From positions 1 to 40,659 of the forward strand of contig CAZCCZ010000029.1 in NCBI GenBank assembly GCA_964497495.1: a stretch of DNA of 40,659 nt, in the 5' to 3' direction. This DNA comes from CAXXOK01 sp964497495 (GTDB taxonomy: Bacteria; Bacillota; Clostridia; Christensenellales; Aristaeellaceae). Every line of letters starts with the position of its first letter. The stretch's first letter is position 1. The notes beneath the pieces are model-generated. The model searched no databases, was not told the DNA's origin, and saw nothing but the letters and a program-made list of their open reading frames with translations. The translations under genes were made by a program, and so were the position numbers. Positions 33,323 through 40,659 of this stretch are shown here, piece by piece.

Positions 33323-34312
33323 TTAAAGGGGCCTCATTTCCCCCGCGATGGGCACAGCCAGCAGTTCGGCGGTGTTCTCCTGCCCCAGCGCCCACATCAG
33401 CTTGGTCACGGCGGCTTCGGTGGTCATGTCCCGCCCGCTGTGCACGCGCCGCGCCATCATTTCCCGGCCGACCTCGTAAACGGTGAGGTCGGCTTTTTCG
33501 TTCAGGCACTGGCTCACTACCAGCACGTACACGCCGCTTTCGGCCAGTTCCTGAAGCGCGGCCACCAGATTGCGTCGGATGTAGTGCAACCCGCCCAGCC
33601 CGAACGCCTCGATCACCAGCCCGCGATAGCCCTCCATCCGCACGAAGCGGAACACGTCCGGCGAGGTGCCGGGGATGAGCTTGAGCAGGAAAACGCTCGG
33701 ATCCAGTTTCGCACGAAGGCGGTACCCCGCGCCCATACCGTTCGTCGGCGTGAAGTCCTGCGGGTGGTCGATATGCACGCCTTCCGCGTCGAAATAGCCG
33801 GACAGCGGCGCGTTGATGCTGGAAAAGGCGTCCATGGCGGTGGTATGCGTTTTTACGCAGCGCACGCCGGAAATCAGCTTGTCGCCGAAGGCCACGTACA
33901 CGCCGCCCACGGGCTGCATGGCCGCGGCGAAAGCGCGGCGAAGGTTATAGGTCGCGTCCGTTAACGGATGGCCGATGGGAAGCTGCGAGCCCGTGAGCAC
34001 CACGGGTTTGCAGACGCCCGCCAGCATGAAGCTCAGCGCCGAAGCGGTATAGGCCATGGTGTCCGTGCCGTGGGTGATCACCACGCCGTCGCTTTCCCCC
34101 AGCGCGTGATCCACGGCCCGGGCCAGCACGCACCACTCCTCGGGCTGCATGTTGCTGGAATCCATACGGAACACGTCCCGCGGGACTACCTCGCAGGGCA
34201 GGCTGTTTCCGAGGGGCGCAAGCAGTTCGGCGGCCGTCAGGGTGGGCACGAGGCCCTTGTCGGTCTGCGTGCAGGCGATGGTGCCGCCGGTAGCCAGCAG
34301 CGTAAGGCGCAT
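33323..34312 (-). CDS. ansA: L-asparaginase, type I (cytosolic)
   Basis: This enzyme hydrolyses asparagine to aspartate and ammonia, 329 residues. The N-terminal LLATGGTIACTQTDKGLVP carries the first catalytic Thr, and VVITHGTDTMAYTASALSFML carries the second Thr-Asp pair. LTGSQLPIGHPLTDA and KTHTTAMDAFSSINAP are family blocks. There is no signal peptide, which fits the intracellular type I enzyme. AAGGAGGTGG precedes the ATG. It starts 39 bases after the FeoB-associated gene and is probably the last gene of the operon led by the glycosyltransferase. An archaeal GatD-type role is unlikely given the length and missing N-terminal domain. Confidence 0.92.
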   Translation of the reverse strand: MRLTLLATGGTIACTQTDKGLVPTLTAAELLAPLGNSLPCEVVPRDVFRMDSSNMQPEEWCVLARAVDHALGESDGVVITHGTDTMAYTASALSFMLAGVCKPVVLTGSQLPIGHPLTDATYNLRRAFAAAMQPVGGVYVAFGDKLISGVRCVKTHTTAMDAFSSINAPLSGYFDAEGVHIDHPQDFTPTNGMGAGYRLRAKLDPSVFLLKLIPGTSPDVFRFVRMEGYRGLVIEAFGLGGLHYIRRNLVAALQELAESGVYVLVVSQCLNEKADLTVYEVGREMMARRVHSGRDMTTEAAVTKLMWALGQENTAELLAVPIAGEMRPL

Positions 34313-34351
34313 TCGTTTCCACCTCCTTATCGTTTCAACGCCGGGCCGGAC

Positions 34352-34558
34352 TTACGGCCCGACGTTTCGTTTCTTTCTCGCTTCATCTTCCAGCCGGCAA
34401 TCCTCCGTGCCGTGGCAGCCGCCCGCGTAGGGGCAGCCCGCGCAGCCACCGCCGCAGCAGCCGCCCTTTTTCCGGTTGCGGATCAGCCGGACGGCAAGCC
34501 AGACGCCGTAGGCGACTACCACGACGGGAATCACGATGGAAAGCGTTGTACCCAGCAC
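34352..34558 (-). CDS. FeoB-associated Cys-rich membrane protein
   Basis: A 68-residue protein with one N-terminal membrane span (about 5-26) followed by a Cys/Gly-rich stretch: GGCCGGGCAGCPYAGGC, then CHGTEDCR. Proteins of this type commonly follow feoB in Firmicutes and are thought to help iron transfer or FeoB assembly, though this is unproven. The start is GTG at 34558 with GAGGTGA upstream, 11 bases after the feoB stop. Confidence 0.88.
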   Translation of the reverse strand: MLGTTLSIVIPVVVVAYGVWLAVRLIRNRKKGGCCGGGCAGCPYAGGCHGTEDCRLEDEARKKRNVGP

Positions 34559-34569
34559 GGAAAATCACC

Positions 34570-36723
34570 TCATCCCAGACCCAGCAGACGGCCGACCTGG
34601 TATACCAGCGTCGCCGTCACCCAGGCAAGCCCCGTTTGCGAAAGCACCGTCAGGAAGGCGAAACGGCCGCTTTCCATTTCGCGGCGCATGGCGGCGTAGG
34701 CCGCCACGCACGGCATGTACAGCAGCACGAACACCAGGAAGGCCACGGCCGACAGCGTGGAGGGGAACACTCCGCGGATGGCGGCGAGCATCTGCGTGCT
34801 TTGGGCGTCCACACCGCTGATGACCGCCAGAGTGCTGACCACGCTTTCCTTAGCCATGATGCCCGTCAGCACCGCCGTGGCCGCGGGTACGTTGCCGAAG
34901 CCCGCGGGGACGAACACCGGCGCCACCACGCCCGCCAGCGTGCCCAGCATGCTGCTTTGCACGTCCGGCGCGGCCGCGAGGCTGAAGGTGAAGCTTTGCA
35001 GGAACCACACCACCAGCGTCGCCAGGAAGATCACGGTGAAGGCCCGCTTCAGGAAGTCCCCGCCCTTGTCCCAAAGCTGGCGGCCCACGTTGCGCACGGT
35101 GGGCATGCGGTACTTGGGCAGCTCCATCAGGAAGGGGGAAGCGTCCCCGTGGAACATGAAGCGTTTCAGCACGAACCCGGCCAGCACGGCCATCAGGATG
35201 CCGATCAGGTAGAAGGCGCTCATTACCAGCACCTGGTTGCCGCCGAAGAAGGCGCGGGTGAACAGCGCGTAGATGGGCACCTTGGCCCCGCAGCTCATAA
35301 ACGGCGTCAGCATGATGGTGAAACGCCGGTCGCGCTGGGTGTTCATGCTGCGCGCGCTCATCACGGCGGGCACGGTGCACCCGAAGCCCATCATCATGGG
35401 GATGAACGCGCGGCCGTTCAGCCCGATCTTGCGCAGGGGTTTATCCATCAGGAAGGCCGCGCGCGCCATGTAGCCGCTGTCCTCCAAAATCGAGAGCAGT
35501 AAAAACAGGATCAGGATCGTGGGCAGGAAGCTCAGCACACTTCCCACGCCGGTCAGCACGCCGCCCACCAGCAGGCTTTGCACCCATTCGGCCACGCCCC
35601 AGTCCGCCAGCGCGCGCGCCACCCAGTCGATGCCGTCCTGCACCAGCGTGGCGAACCCGTCCGCAAACCAGGCGCCGATAGGCCCGAAGGTGATGTAGAA
35701 CACCAGCAGCATCATCAGCAGGAACACGGGGATCGCCAGCACCCGATGGGTCAGTACGCTGTCGATGCGGTCGCTCAGGCTTCCCTGCTCGTCCCCGCCG
35801 GGCACGACACACGCGGCCAGCAGGGTTTCGATAAAGCGGTAACGCGTATCCGCCATCACGGCGGCGCGCTCCATGTCCAGTTCCCGTTCCATGGCGGTGA
35901 GGATTTCTTCGATAATGTGGCGGGTTTCGGCGTTCAGGTCGAGTTGTTCCATCATCGGGGCGTCGCCCTCGAAGAGCTTGGTGGCGGCGTAGCGCGGGCG
36001 GATGTCCTGCGCCAGCGCCTGCGGTTCGATCAGGTGGGTGATGGCGTGCAGCGCCTTGTGCGCCGCGCCGGTGCAGATATCCAGCTTCGCGGGCGGGGTT
36101 TTCTGGTCCGCCAGTTCCATGGCTCGGCGCACCAGCTCGTCCAGCCCCTCGCCCTTGCGCGCGGAGATAGCGACCACCGGCGCGCCCAGCGTGCGCTCCA
36201 TCTGAGCCAGGTCGATGCTGTCCCCCCGGCTGCGCACCTCGTCCATCATGTTGAGGGCCACCACGGTGGGGCGGCCCAGCTCCAACAGCTGGAGGGTCAG
36301 GTACAGGTTGCGCTCCATGTTGGTGGCGTCCACACAGTTGATGACCACATCCGGCTTATCCCGGACGATATAATTGCGGCTTACGATCTCCTCCATGGAG
36401 TAGGGGCTGAGGGAATAGATGCCGGGCAGGTCGACGATCTTCACATCCGTAAAGGTGGCGGGCAGCACCTTGATATCGCCGCCGGGGCCGTGGCCGAGGC
36501 CGTGCCAGTAGTCGAACCCGAACCCGTGCCGGAAACGACCGCCGAAGCTGGGCAGGCCGATGTGCGCCTGTTTGCCGTGGTGGTGGTGGATCATCGTGCC
36601 CGTCTTCTGCTCCACCGTAACGCCCGGCCAGTTGCCCACGTGCTGGTTGCTTCCGGTCAGTTGGTTGAAAAGCGTGGTTTTTCCGCTGTTCTGGTTGCCG
36701 GCCAAAGCGAAAACGTAGCTCAT
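34570..36723 (-). CDS. feoB: Ferrous iron transporter FeoB with His-rich G-domain insertion
   Basis: A membrane Fe2+ importer with an N-terminal GTPase, 717 residues. The G motifs are G1 GNQNSGKTT (9-17), G2 Thr in WPGVTVE (about 36), G3 DLPG (98-101), G4 NMMD and G5 ISARKGEG. Between G2 and G3 is an extra segment of about 45 residues (44-90) with eight His and many Gly, beginning MIHHHHGKQAHIGL, where ordinary FeoB has only a short hairpin. The membrane part shows the conserved FLPTILILF, GCTVPAVMSAR and PFMSCGAKVPIY blocks of the two Gate/core repeats. The ATG overlaps the feoA stop (ATGA). Confidence 0.96.
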   Translation of the reverse strand: MSYVFALAGNQNSGKTTLFNQLTGSNQHVGNWPGVTVEQKTGTMIHHHHGKQAHIGLPSFGGRFRHGFGFDYWHGLGHGPGGDIKVLPATFTDVKIVDLPGIYSLSPYSMEEIVSRNYIVRDKPDVVINCVDATNMERNLYLTLQLLELGRPTVVALNMMDEVRSRGDSIDLAQMERTLGAPVVAISARKGEGLDELVRRAMELADQKTPPAKLDICTGAAHKALHAITHLIEPQALAQDIRPRYAATKLFEGDAPMMEQLDLNAETRHIIEEILTAMERELDMERAAVMADTRYRFIETLLAACVVPGGDEQGSLSDRIDSVLTHRVLAIPVFLLMMLLVFYITFGPIGAWFADGFATLVQDGIDWVARALADWGVAEWVQSLLVGGVLTGVGSVLSFLPTILILFLLLSILEDSGYMARAAFLMDKPLRKIGLNGRAFIPMMMGFGCTVPAVMSARSMNTQRDRRFTIMLTPFMSCGAKVPIYALFTRAFFGGNQVLVMSAFYLIGILMAVLAGFVLKRFMFHGDASPFLMELPKYRMPTVRNVGRQLWDKGGDFLKRAFTVIFLATLVVWFLQSFTFSLAAAPDVQSSMLGTLAGVVAPVFVPAGFGNVPAATAVLTGIMAKESVVSTLAVISGVDAQSTQMLAAIRGVFPSTLSAVAFLVFVLLYMPCVAAYAAMRREMESGRFAFLTVLSQTGLAWVTATLVYQVGRLLGLG

Positions 36724-36992
36724 TCTTTGCCTTCGTCCTTCCCGTTTACGCTGTCTTCCCGGATGCTGATCTTGGCGGCGTCCTCCCTGCGCAAGGTCAG
36801 CGCGTAGCCGCGCAGGTGGATTTCCAGCGGGTCGCCCATCGGCGCAGTTTTCTGCAGCAGTATCCGGACGCCCGGCGTCAGCCCCATGTCCAGCAGCCGC
36901 CTGTGCAGCGCGTCGCTTCCGCCCACGGAGTCGACCACGGCGCTTTCGCCGGGTTTCAGGTCCGCAAGGGTTTGTTTGCTTTCTTCGCTCAT
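36720..36992 (-). CDS. feoA: Ferrous iron transport protein FeoA (SH3-like)
   Basis: A 90-residue cytosolic SH3-like accessory of FeoB. The family pattern LADLKPGESAVV, LHRRLLDMGLTPG, DPLEIHLRGYALTLRREDA is complete. Of two in-frame ATGs (36998 and 36992), the second is chosen because AGGAGGAG (36999-37006) abuts the first but is properly spaced from the second. The charged C-terminal tail (KDEGKE) overlaps the feoB start. The upstream gene is a glycosyltransferase ending 29 bases before. Confidence 0.93.
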   Translation of the reverse strand: MSEESKQTLADLKPGESAVVDSVGGSDALHRRLLDMGLTPGVRILLQKTAPMGDPLEIHLRGYALTLRREDAAKISIREDSVNGKDEGKE

Positions 36993-37021
36993 ACGCATCT
37001 CCTCCTCGTTTCCGCGCCCTC

Positions 37022-38389
37022 TCAGGCGCCGGGGCCGCGGGGCCGTCTGGCCCTGCGGATTTCCCGCAGATGCCGGTGCAGCCGTCTGCGGCGGATCCAC
37101 GGGCGTTCCCTGACTGCGGGAAGGCCGTTGGCTTCCGACAGCCAGCGCGCGACCTCCTTTTCGATGATGTCCGCCGCGTTGCATACGCCGTGCTCCCTGC
37201 GCAGCCGCCTGCCCAGCGTCTCCGCCGCCGCGCGGTAGGCGGGGTTCGCCGTCAGGTCGGTCAGCGCCGAGGCCAGGTTATCCTCCGTCAGTTTTTCCCG
37301 TCGGATGGGCCTTGGCCCGAGCCCCCGCAACCGCACGCGCTGCGCCCAGAAGGGTTGGTCCCCTCCGAAGGGAATGACCAGCGTGGGCTTGCCCGCGCAC
37401 AGGCCCGCCGCGGTGGTGCCCGCGCCCCCGTGGTGTACGACCGCGCTCACGCGCGGAAACAGCCAGTCGTGCGGCACGTAGCCGTGTATTGCGAACACGT
37501 CGCCGCCGGTATCAAGCGTTCCTCCGCCCCAGCCGGAGGCGACCACCGCGCGCACGCCGCTTTTCCGGATCGCACGCAGGACGGTGGCAATCGTTTCGTC
37601 CATATCGCCGCTCGTCATGGAGCCGAAGCCGATGTACACGGGTTTGGGTTCCGCGGCGAGGAAGGTTTCCAGTTCCGGCGAAGGCCGGTAGTCGCTTCCC
37701 TCGTTTTCATCCAGCCAGAAGCCGGTCATGTGGATGTGCGGGCCCCAATCGGCGGGCCGTGGCATCAGCAGCGGACTCATGGCGTAGAGCACCGGCACGC
37801 GGTGGCTGGCGATCCGGTTGCTGGGCGCGCTTTCCAGCCTGCGCGGCGGCATGCCCTGTTCCCTGCGCCACCCGGCCAGGTAGTGCTGCTCCACGGCGCT
37901 TATCAGCAAATACGCCAGCCGATAGCTGGTAAGGTTCCACGCTTTCCCGGCGTTCAGCCCCGGCGCGGAGGAAATGGGCGTGAGCGCGTTGGGGTCCATG
38001 GGGAAATAATGGGTTTTGATGAACGGAACGCCCCGTTGCTCGGCGATGGATTGGATCACGTTGCCGAAGTAGGTCGCCACGATGACGTCCGCGTCCTCGC
38101 AGGCGGCCTGCAGGTCGCACAGGAACGGGGCGATGATCTCTTTAAAGATATCCAGCACCTGCTTCAGGTACGTTACGCCTTTGGCGCCGGGCTTCATGAT
38201 ATTGCGCATGAACTCCCTCGCGTCGCCCGAAAGGGGAGCGAAGCGCAGGCCGTTGCGAAGCACGTACGGTTCGAACTCCGCGAAAGCGCAAACGGCGACG
38301 TCGTGCCCCCGTTTGGCTAGCTCTCTGCCGAGCAGCACGTAGGGTTTAACGTCGCCTGTGGAACCGATGCACACCATCGTGTACCGCAA
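37022..38389 (-). CDS. GT1-family glycosyltransferase (sterol glucosyltransferase-like) with Arg-rich tail
   Basis: A 455-residue GT-B enzyme that by family transfers sugar from a UDP-sugar to a lipid or small hydrophobic acceptor. The N-terminal CIGSTGDVKPYVLLGREL block and the C-terminal donor-site block VVHHGGAGTTAAGLCAGKPT, then FGGDQPFWAQRV, match sterol and macrolide-type glucosyltransferases (COG1819). The last 30 residues are extremely Arg-rich (RPWIRRRRLHRHLREIRRAR), which could bind acidic membranes. The start is TTG at 38389 with AAGGAGGGGG upstream; this is the codon from which the first beta strand reads in full. The gene leads the feo operon, an unusual partnership. The acceptor is unknown. 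Confidence 0.88.
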   Translation of the reverse strand: MRYTMVCIGSTGDVKPYVLLGRELAKRGHDVAVCAFAEFEPYVLRNGLRFAPLSGDAREFMRNIMKPGAKGVTYLKQVLDIFKEIIAPFLCDLQAACEDADVIVATYFGNVIQSIAEQRGVPFIKTHYFPMDPNALTPISSAPGLNAGKAWNLTSYRLAYLLISAVEQHYLAGWRREQGMPPRRLESAPSNRIASHRVPVLYAMSPLLMPRPADWGPHIHMTGFWLDENEGSDYRPSPELETFLAAEPKPVYIGFGSMTSGDMDETIATVLRAIRKSGVRAVVASGWGGGTLDTGGDVFAIHGYVPHDWLFPRVSAVVHHGGAGTTAAGLCAGKPTLVIPFGGDQPFWAQRVRLRGLGPRPIRREKLTEDNLASALTDLTANPAYRAAAETLGRRLRREHGVCNAADIIEKEVARWLSEANGLPAVRERPWIRRRRLHRHLREIRRARRPRGPGA

Positions 38390-38423
38390 CCGCTCCCCCT
38401 CCTTCGCGCTTCCTGCCGTAAAC

Positions 38424-38452
38424 AGTATACCCCATTAGTTAGAGGAATGCAA
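38424..38452 (-). promoter_or_regulatory. Promoter of the glycosyltransferase-feo operon
   Basis: TTGCAT (38447-38452), 17 bases, TATACT (38424-38429) on the minus strand, about 35 bases before the TTG start. No convincing Fur box overlaps it. Confidence 0.75.
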
Positions 38453-38711
38453 CTGAGCGGGCGGAATTTCGTTCGCCGGGCCTGTAAACGGCCTGTACCA
38501 TCGTTTCCGGCGCCTTCACACGGCCGGGCGGAAGGGCCGGGAGCAAACGCCGGGGCCCGGATTTTCTTGAAAATCCGGGCCCCGGCGTAATAAAGTCGTT
38601 TGATGTTCTTCCCGTCGGAACGGTTTCGCCGTCCGGCCGTCGTGCGGTTTTCGTACGGCGTTTATAACGCGCCGGACCGTACCTCCGCGGCTGCCCGGTT
38701 CCCGAATGGTT
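38453..38711. other. Intergenic stretch without a recognised gene
   Basis: The whole gap between the glycosyltransferase start and the thiN stop (38390-38711) is 322 bases. It holds the promoter above and a strong hairpin at 38548-38587. The remaining sequence, including 38588-38711, shows no supported gene or known RNA. Confidence 0.6.
38548..38587. terminator. Perfect 19-bp inverted repeat downstream of thiN
   Basis: Arm 38548-38566 is the exact reverse complement of 38569-38587, with only two bases between. It lies about 125 bases after the thiN stop and upstream of the glycosyltransferase promoter. It may terminate thiN, but the T tract is poor (TTTG). Confidence 0.45.
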
Positions 38712-39350
38712 TCAGCGCCGCGTTTTCTCCTCCGGGCGGAGCATCACGAACACGAGCAGCGTGCCGCAGGCCACCGTAACGCTCGCGCTTCGTCCCGTGT
38801 ACTCGTTGCTAACGCCCAGCGGGCGGTCGCAGGTGAGCACGGCCCGGTTCAGCGGGTATTTCAATCCTTCCAGCGTCACGCCCTCCGCGCGCGCACCGTG
38901 GCAGAACACGGAAACCACCGTGCCGGTCTCGCGCTCCGGCAGGGTCAGCGTACCGTCCGTTACGGCGTACACGTCGTACGTGTCGCACACCATGCGCGCC
39001 GCAGCGCCCCGGCGGCTGGCGCCGCCCAGCAGTTGGAGGTTCGCTATAAAATGGTCCTCCCGGCCGCCCGCCGCGCCGTATAAAAGAAAATCGCGGCAGC
39101 CGCGCGCCCATCCTTCTTCCAGCGCAAGGCCCATGTCCGTATCGTCCTTTTCCGGGGGGAACGAAAGTATCCCCACGCCCTTAGGCCGCGCCGAGAGGGA
39201 ATCGAAATCCCCCAGCAACAGGTCCGGCTTCACGCCGAGGGCCTCCAGATGCCGGTAACCCGCGTCCGCCGCCAGTACGAGGTCGCCGGCGGCGGGTGCA
39301 AAGCCGCGCCGGGTAAAATCTCCGGCGCCCACCAGATAGCAGGTCGGCAT
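38712..39350 (-). CDS. thiN: Thiamine pyrophosphokinase
   Basis: A 212-residue cytosolic kinase that makes thiamine diphosphate from thiamine and ATP. The family blocks are ADAGYRHLEALGVKPDLLLGDFDS (catalytic Asp residues), PPEKDDTDMGLAL, the GGREDHFIANLQLL block, and the C-terminal thiamine-binding beta domain with GLKYPLNRA and SNEYTG. AAGGAGGAG precedes the ATG at 39350; a longer frame upstream starts within a terminator. It has no clear promoter of its own, so it is probably read through from rpsI. Confidence 0.93.
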   Translation of the reverse strand: MPTCYLVGAGDFTRRGFAPAAGDLVLAADAGYRHLEALGVKPDLLLGDFDSLSARPKGVGILSFPPEKDDTDMGLALEEGWARGCRDFLLYGAAGGREDHFIANLQLLGGASRRGAAARMVCDTYDVYAVTDGTLTLPERETGTVVSVFCHGARAEGVTLEGLKYPLNRAVLTCDRPLGVSNEYTGRSASVTVACGTLLVFVMLRPEEKTRR

Positions 39351-39375
39351 AAGCTCCTCCTTTCGGCGAATCCGC

Positions 39376-39404
39376 AAAAAAGCCGCCCGCGAAGGCGGAC
39401 GGCT
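39376..39404 (-). terminator. Intrinsic terminator after rpsI
   Basis: On the minus strand AGCCGTCCGC and GCGGGCGGCT pair around a TTC loop (39381-39404, one non-Watson-Crick position), followed by six Ts. Confidence 0.85.
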
Positions 39405-39412
39405 CTGTAAAC

Positions 39413-39805
39413 TCAGCGCTTGCTGAACTGGGGCGCGCGGCGCGCGGCTTTGAGGCCGTACTTCTTGCGTTCCTTCATGCGCGGGTCACGCGTGAGGAAG
39501 CCTGCCTTCTTGAGGCTGTCGCGCAGTTCGGGATCCGCCTTGATCAGCGCGCGGCTGATGCCGTGGCGGATGGCGCCCGCCTGGCCGCTGAGGCCGCCGC
39601 CCTTGACGCTGACCAGAATATCCATTTCGCCGCCCGCCTTGGTGAGTTCAAGCGGCTGGCGAACGGTCATCTTGAGTGTTTCCAGACCGAAGTAGCTATC
39701 CAGATCGCGCTTGTTGACCACGATCTTACCGTCACCGGCGACCAGACGGACGCGGGCGATGGCCTCTTTACGACGGCCTACGGCATTGTATTCAACCTTA
39801 GCCAT
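39413..39805 (-). CDS. rpsI: 30S ribosomal protein S9 (uS9)
   Basis: A small-subunit ribosomal protein, 130 residues, typical length. It starts MAKVEYNAVGRRKEAIARVR, contains VKGGGLSGQAGAIRHGISRAL and ends in the conserved KKYGLKAARRAPQFSKR tail that reaches the P-site tRNA. It follows rplM by 30 bases in the usual L13-S9 operon. Confidence 0.98.
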   Translation of the reverse strand: MAKVEYNAVGRRKEAIARVRLVAGDGKIVVNKRDLDSYFGLETLKMTVRQPLELTKAGGEMDILVSVKGGGLSGQAGAIRHGISRALIKADPELRDSLKKAGFLTRDPRMKERKKYGLKAARRAPQFSKR

Positions 39806-39835
39806 GAGATTTCAATCTCCTTTCCGCGTCCGTGA

Positions 39836-40264
39836 TTACAGTTCCAGCTTCTCGGGTTTACGGGATTCGTACTCGTGCTCGGGGCCCGCGTAAACGCGCA
39901 GCTTTCTGGCCATCTGACGGCCCAGCGGCCCCTTGGGCAGCATGCCGACGATCGCCTTCTTCACGGCGAATTCGGGTTTCTCGTTCATCAGCTTGCGGTA
40001 TAAGGTCTCGCGGAGACCGCCCGGAAAACCGCTGTGATGATAGTAAACCTTTTGATCCAGCTTCTTGCCCGTCAGCACCGTTTTGGCGGCGTTGACGATG
40101 ATCACGTAATCCCCCGTATCCACGTGCGGGGTGTAAATGGGCTTGTGTTTCCCGCGCAGCACCGTAGCGACCTGCGTGGCGAGACGGCCCAGCACAACGC
40201 CTTCCGCGTCCACGACGTACCACTTGCGCTGCACGTCCGCGGTTTTGGCCATGTAGGTATTCAA
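39836..40264 (-). CDS. rplM: 50S ribosomal protein L13 (uL13)
   Basis: A large-subunit ribosomal protein, 142 residues, typical length. The conserved blocks are RKWYVVDAEGVVLGRLAT, the PHVDTGDYVIIVNA segment, YYHHSGFPGGL, and AIVGMLPKGPLGR. The start is a TTG at 40264 (MNTYMAK), not the internal ATG four codons later. AAGGAGG (40273-40279) is 8 bases upstream of the TTG, and other Clostridia have the same MxTYMAK N-terminus. The open frame further upstream is leader sequence. Confidence 0.96.
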   Translation of the reverse strand: MNTYMAKTADVQRKWYVVDAEGVVLGRLATQVATVLRGKHKPIYTPHVDTGDYVIIVNAAKTVLTGKKLDQKVYYHHSGFPGGLRETLYRKLMNEKPEFAVKKAIVGMLPKGPLGRQMARKLRVYAGPEHEYESRKPEKLEL

Positions 40265-40382
40265 GTTGGTTTCCTCCTTCAAGGAATGCTTTACGACAAT
40301 TCGTTGCCGCACCTGATGGTCAGCAGGCGCGAGCGCTTGAACAATCAACAGTCCGGGGCTGGCGGAGTGTCTATTGATGCCA
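40265..40382 (-). promoter_or_regulatory. Long 5' leader of rplM-rpsI, possible autoregulatory leader
   Basis: About 118 untranslated bases separate the predicted transcription start from the rplM start codon. L13 leaders that mediate feedback control are known in Firmicutes. I see several short self-complementary stretches but cannot assign it to a known motif. Confidence 0.35.
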
Positions 40383-40388
40383 AAAAAG

Positions 40389-40418
40389 ATCATATCAAAG
40401 AAAGGGAACACTTGTCAA
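40389..40418 (-). promoter_or_regulatory. Promoter of the rplM-rpsI operon
   Basis: Perfect TTGACA (40413-40418), 18 bases, TATGAT (40389-40394) on the minus strand. Confidence 0.75.
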
Positions 40419-40453
40419 GCGGAAAATGAGGTTTTACGCCGAAAGGAACGCGC

Positions 40454-40474
40454 AAAGGGCAACATATGCCCTTT
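40454..40474. repeat. 8-bp hairpin upstream of rplM
   Basis: AAAGGGCA pairs with TGCCCTTT around ACATA. On the plus strand it is not followed by a T tract. Confidence 0.5.
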
Positions 40475-40524
40475 ACACACATGCGTGGTTTTTCTTCCGT
40501 AATGCTTTTTGGAGAACCAGAAAA

Positions 40525-40659
40525 TCACACCTGCGGGTGTGACCAAAGCGTTTTTCGCTCACCCCCGCGTCCTTCTGGCGCTTCCAAATCTGTTCATTGA
40601 TCTCTTTGTTTGTTTAAGAATGTGCCCTGCGGGGCACACCAAAGGGCTTTGCGCTCGCC
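40525..40659. repeat. Two copies of a hairpin module at the right edge
   Basis: Copy 1 (40525-40562) and copy 2 (40621-40659, cut by the window end) lie 96 bases apart. Each has a 7-bp stem with a conserved TGCG loop (TCACACC/GGTGTGA in one, TGTGCCC/GGGCACA in the other). Each is followed by CCAAAGxGxTTTxxCGCTCxCC. Loop and flank are conserved while the stem sequence changes on both arms. Confidence 0.7.

Noticed and set aside
38424..38452. Fur box at the feo operon promoter
   Set aside because: No GATAATnATTATC-like palindrome is present; iron control is plausible but not visible.
40265..40411. 50-residue N-terminal extension of L13
   Set aside because: No L13 has it, and AAGGAGG points to the TTG at 40264.

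Overview
The window is GC-rich, gene-dense bacterial chromosome that looks like a high-GC Clostridia-type Firmicute, probably from the gut. The evidence is the strong AGGAGG ribosome binding sites, some TTG and GTG starts, sigma-A type -35/-10 promoters, a methionine T-box leader before metG, an AbrB/SpoVT-like regulator with a zinc finger, and the absence of any outer-membrane genes. The closer taxonomy is inference. No rRNA, tRNA, insertion sequence, prophage or CRISPR array was seen.

Left part (1-18.5 kb). The window opens inside gap (glyceraldehyde-3-phosphate dehydrogenase), followed on the same strand by an envelope-flavoured operon. In transcription order this encodes a secreted protein with an internal duplication, a 1024-residue membrane protein with about sixteen 37-residue TPR-like repeats, a membrane acyltransferase and an M29 aminopeptidase. 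Divergent from it are a small helical protein, an ABC-F ATPase and a creatininase-family amidohydrolase. They converge on a DUF5131 (phage Gp37/Gp68-like) protein. Next come a thioredoxin-reductase-like flavoprotein with a degraded NADPH site, two secreted proteins, rpmB, and on the other strand tatD and metG under a Met T-box.

Middle part (18.7-32 kb). A zinc-finger AbrB-type regulator converges on the most unusual locus of the window, a roughly 9.3-kb minus-strand operon of eight genes. It encodes one MacB-type ABC exporter (separate ATPase and permease), four adaptor (membrane-fusion-like) proteins forming two paralogous pairs, and two large secreted proteins. One secreted protein has about eighteen hexapeptide repeats; the other has Ig-like repeats. 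Divergent from the operon is an OmpR-type response regulator and histidine kinase pair. The shared intergenic region holds paired CTGAAA direct repeats at 11-bp spacing in inverted orientation, the layout expected of an OmpR-family operator. I read this as a two-component-controlled export or surface-assembly system of a single-membrane cell. It is the best candidate for something undescribed.

Right part (32-40.7 kb). This holds an Nramp metal transporter, then a minus-strand operon starting with a sterol-glucosyltransferase-like GT1 enzyme, followed by feoA, feoB (with a His-rich insertion in its G domain), a FeoB-associated Cys-rich protein and an asparaginase. After that come thiamine pyrophosphokinase and the rplM-rpsI ribosomal operon. 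The last 140 bases carry two copies of a hairpin module whose stems differ by compensating changes.
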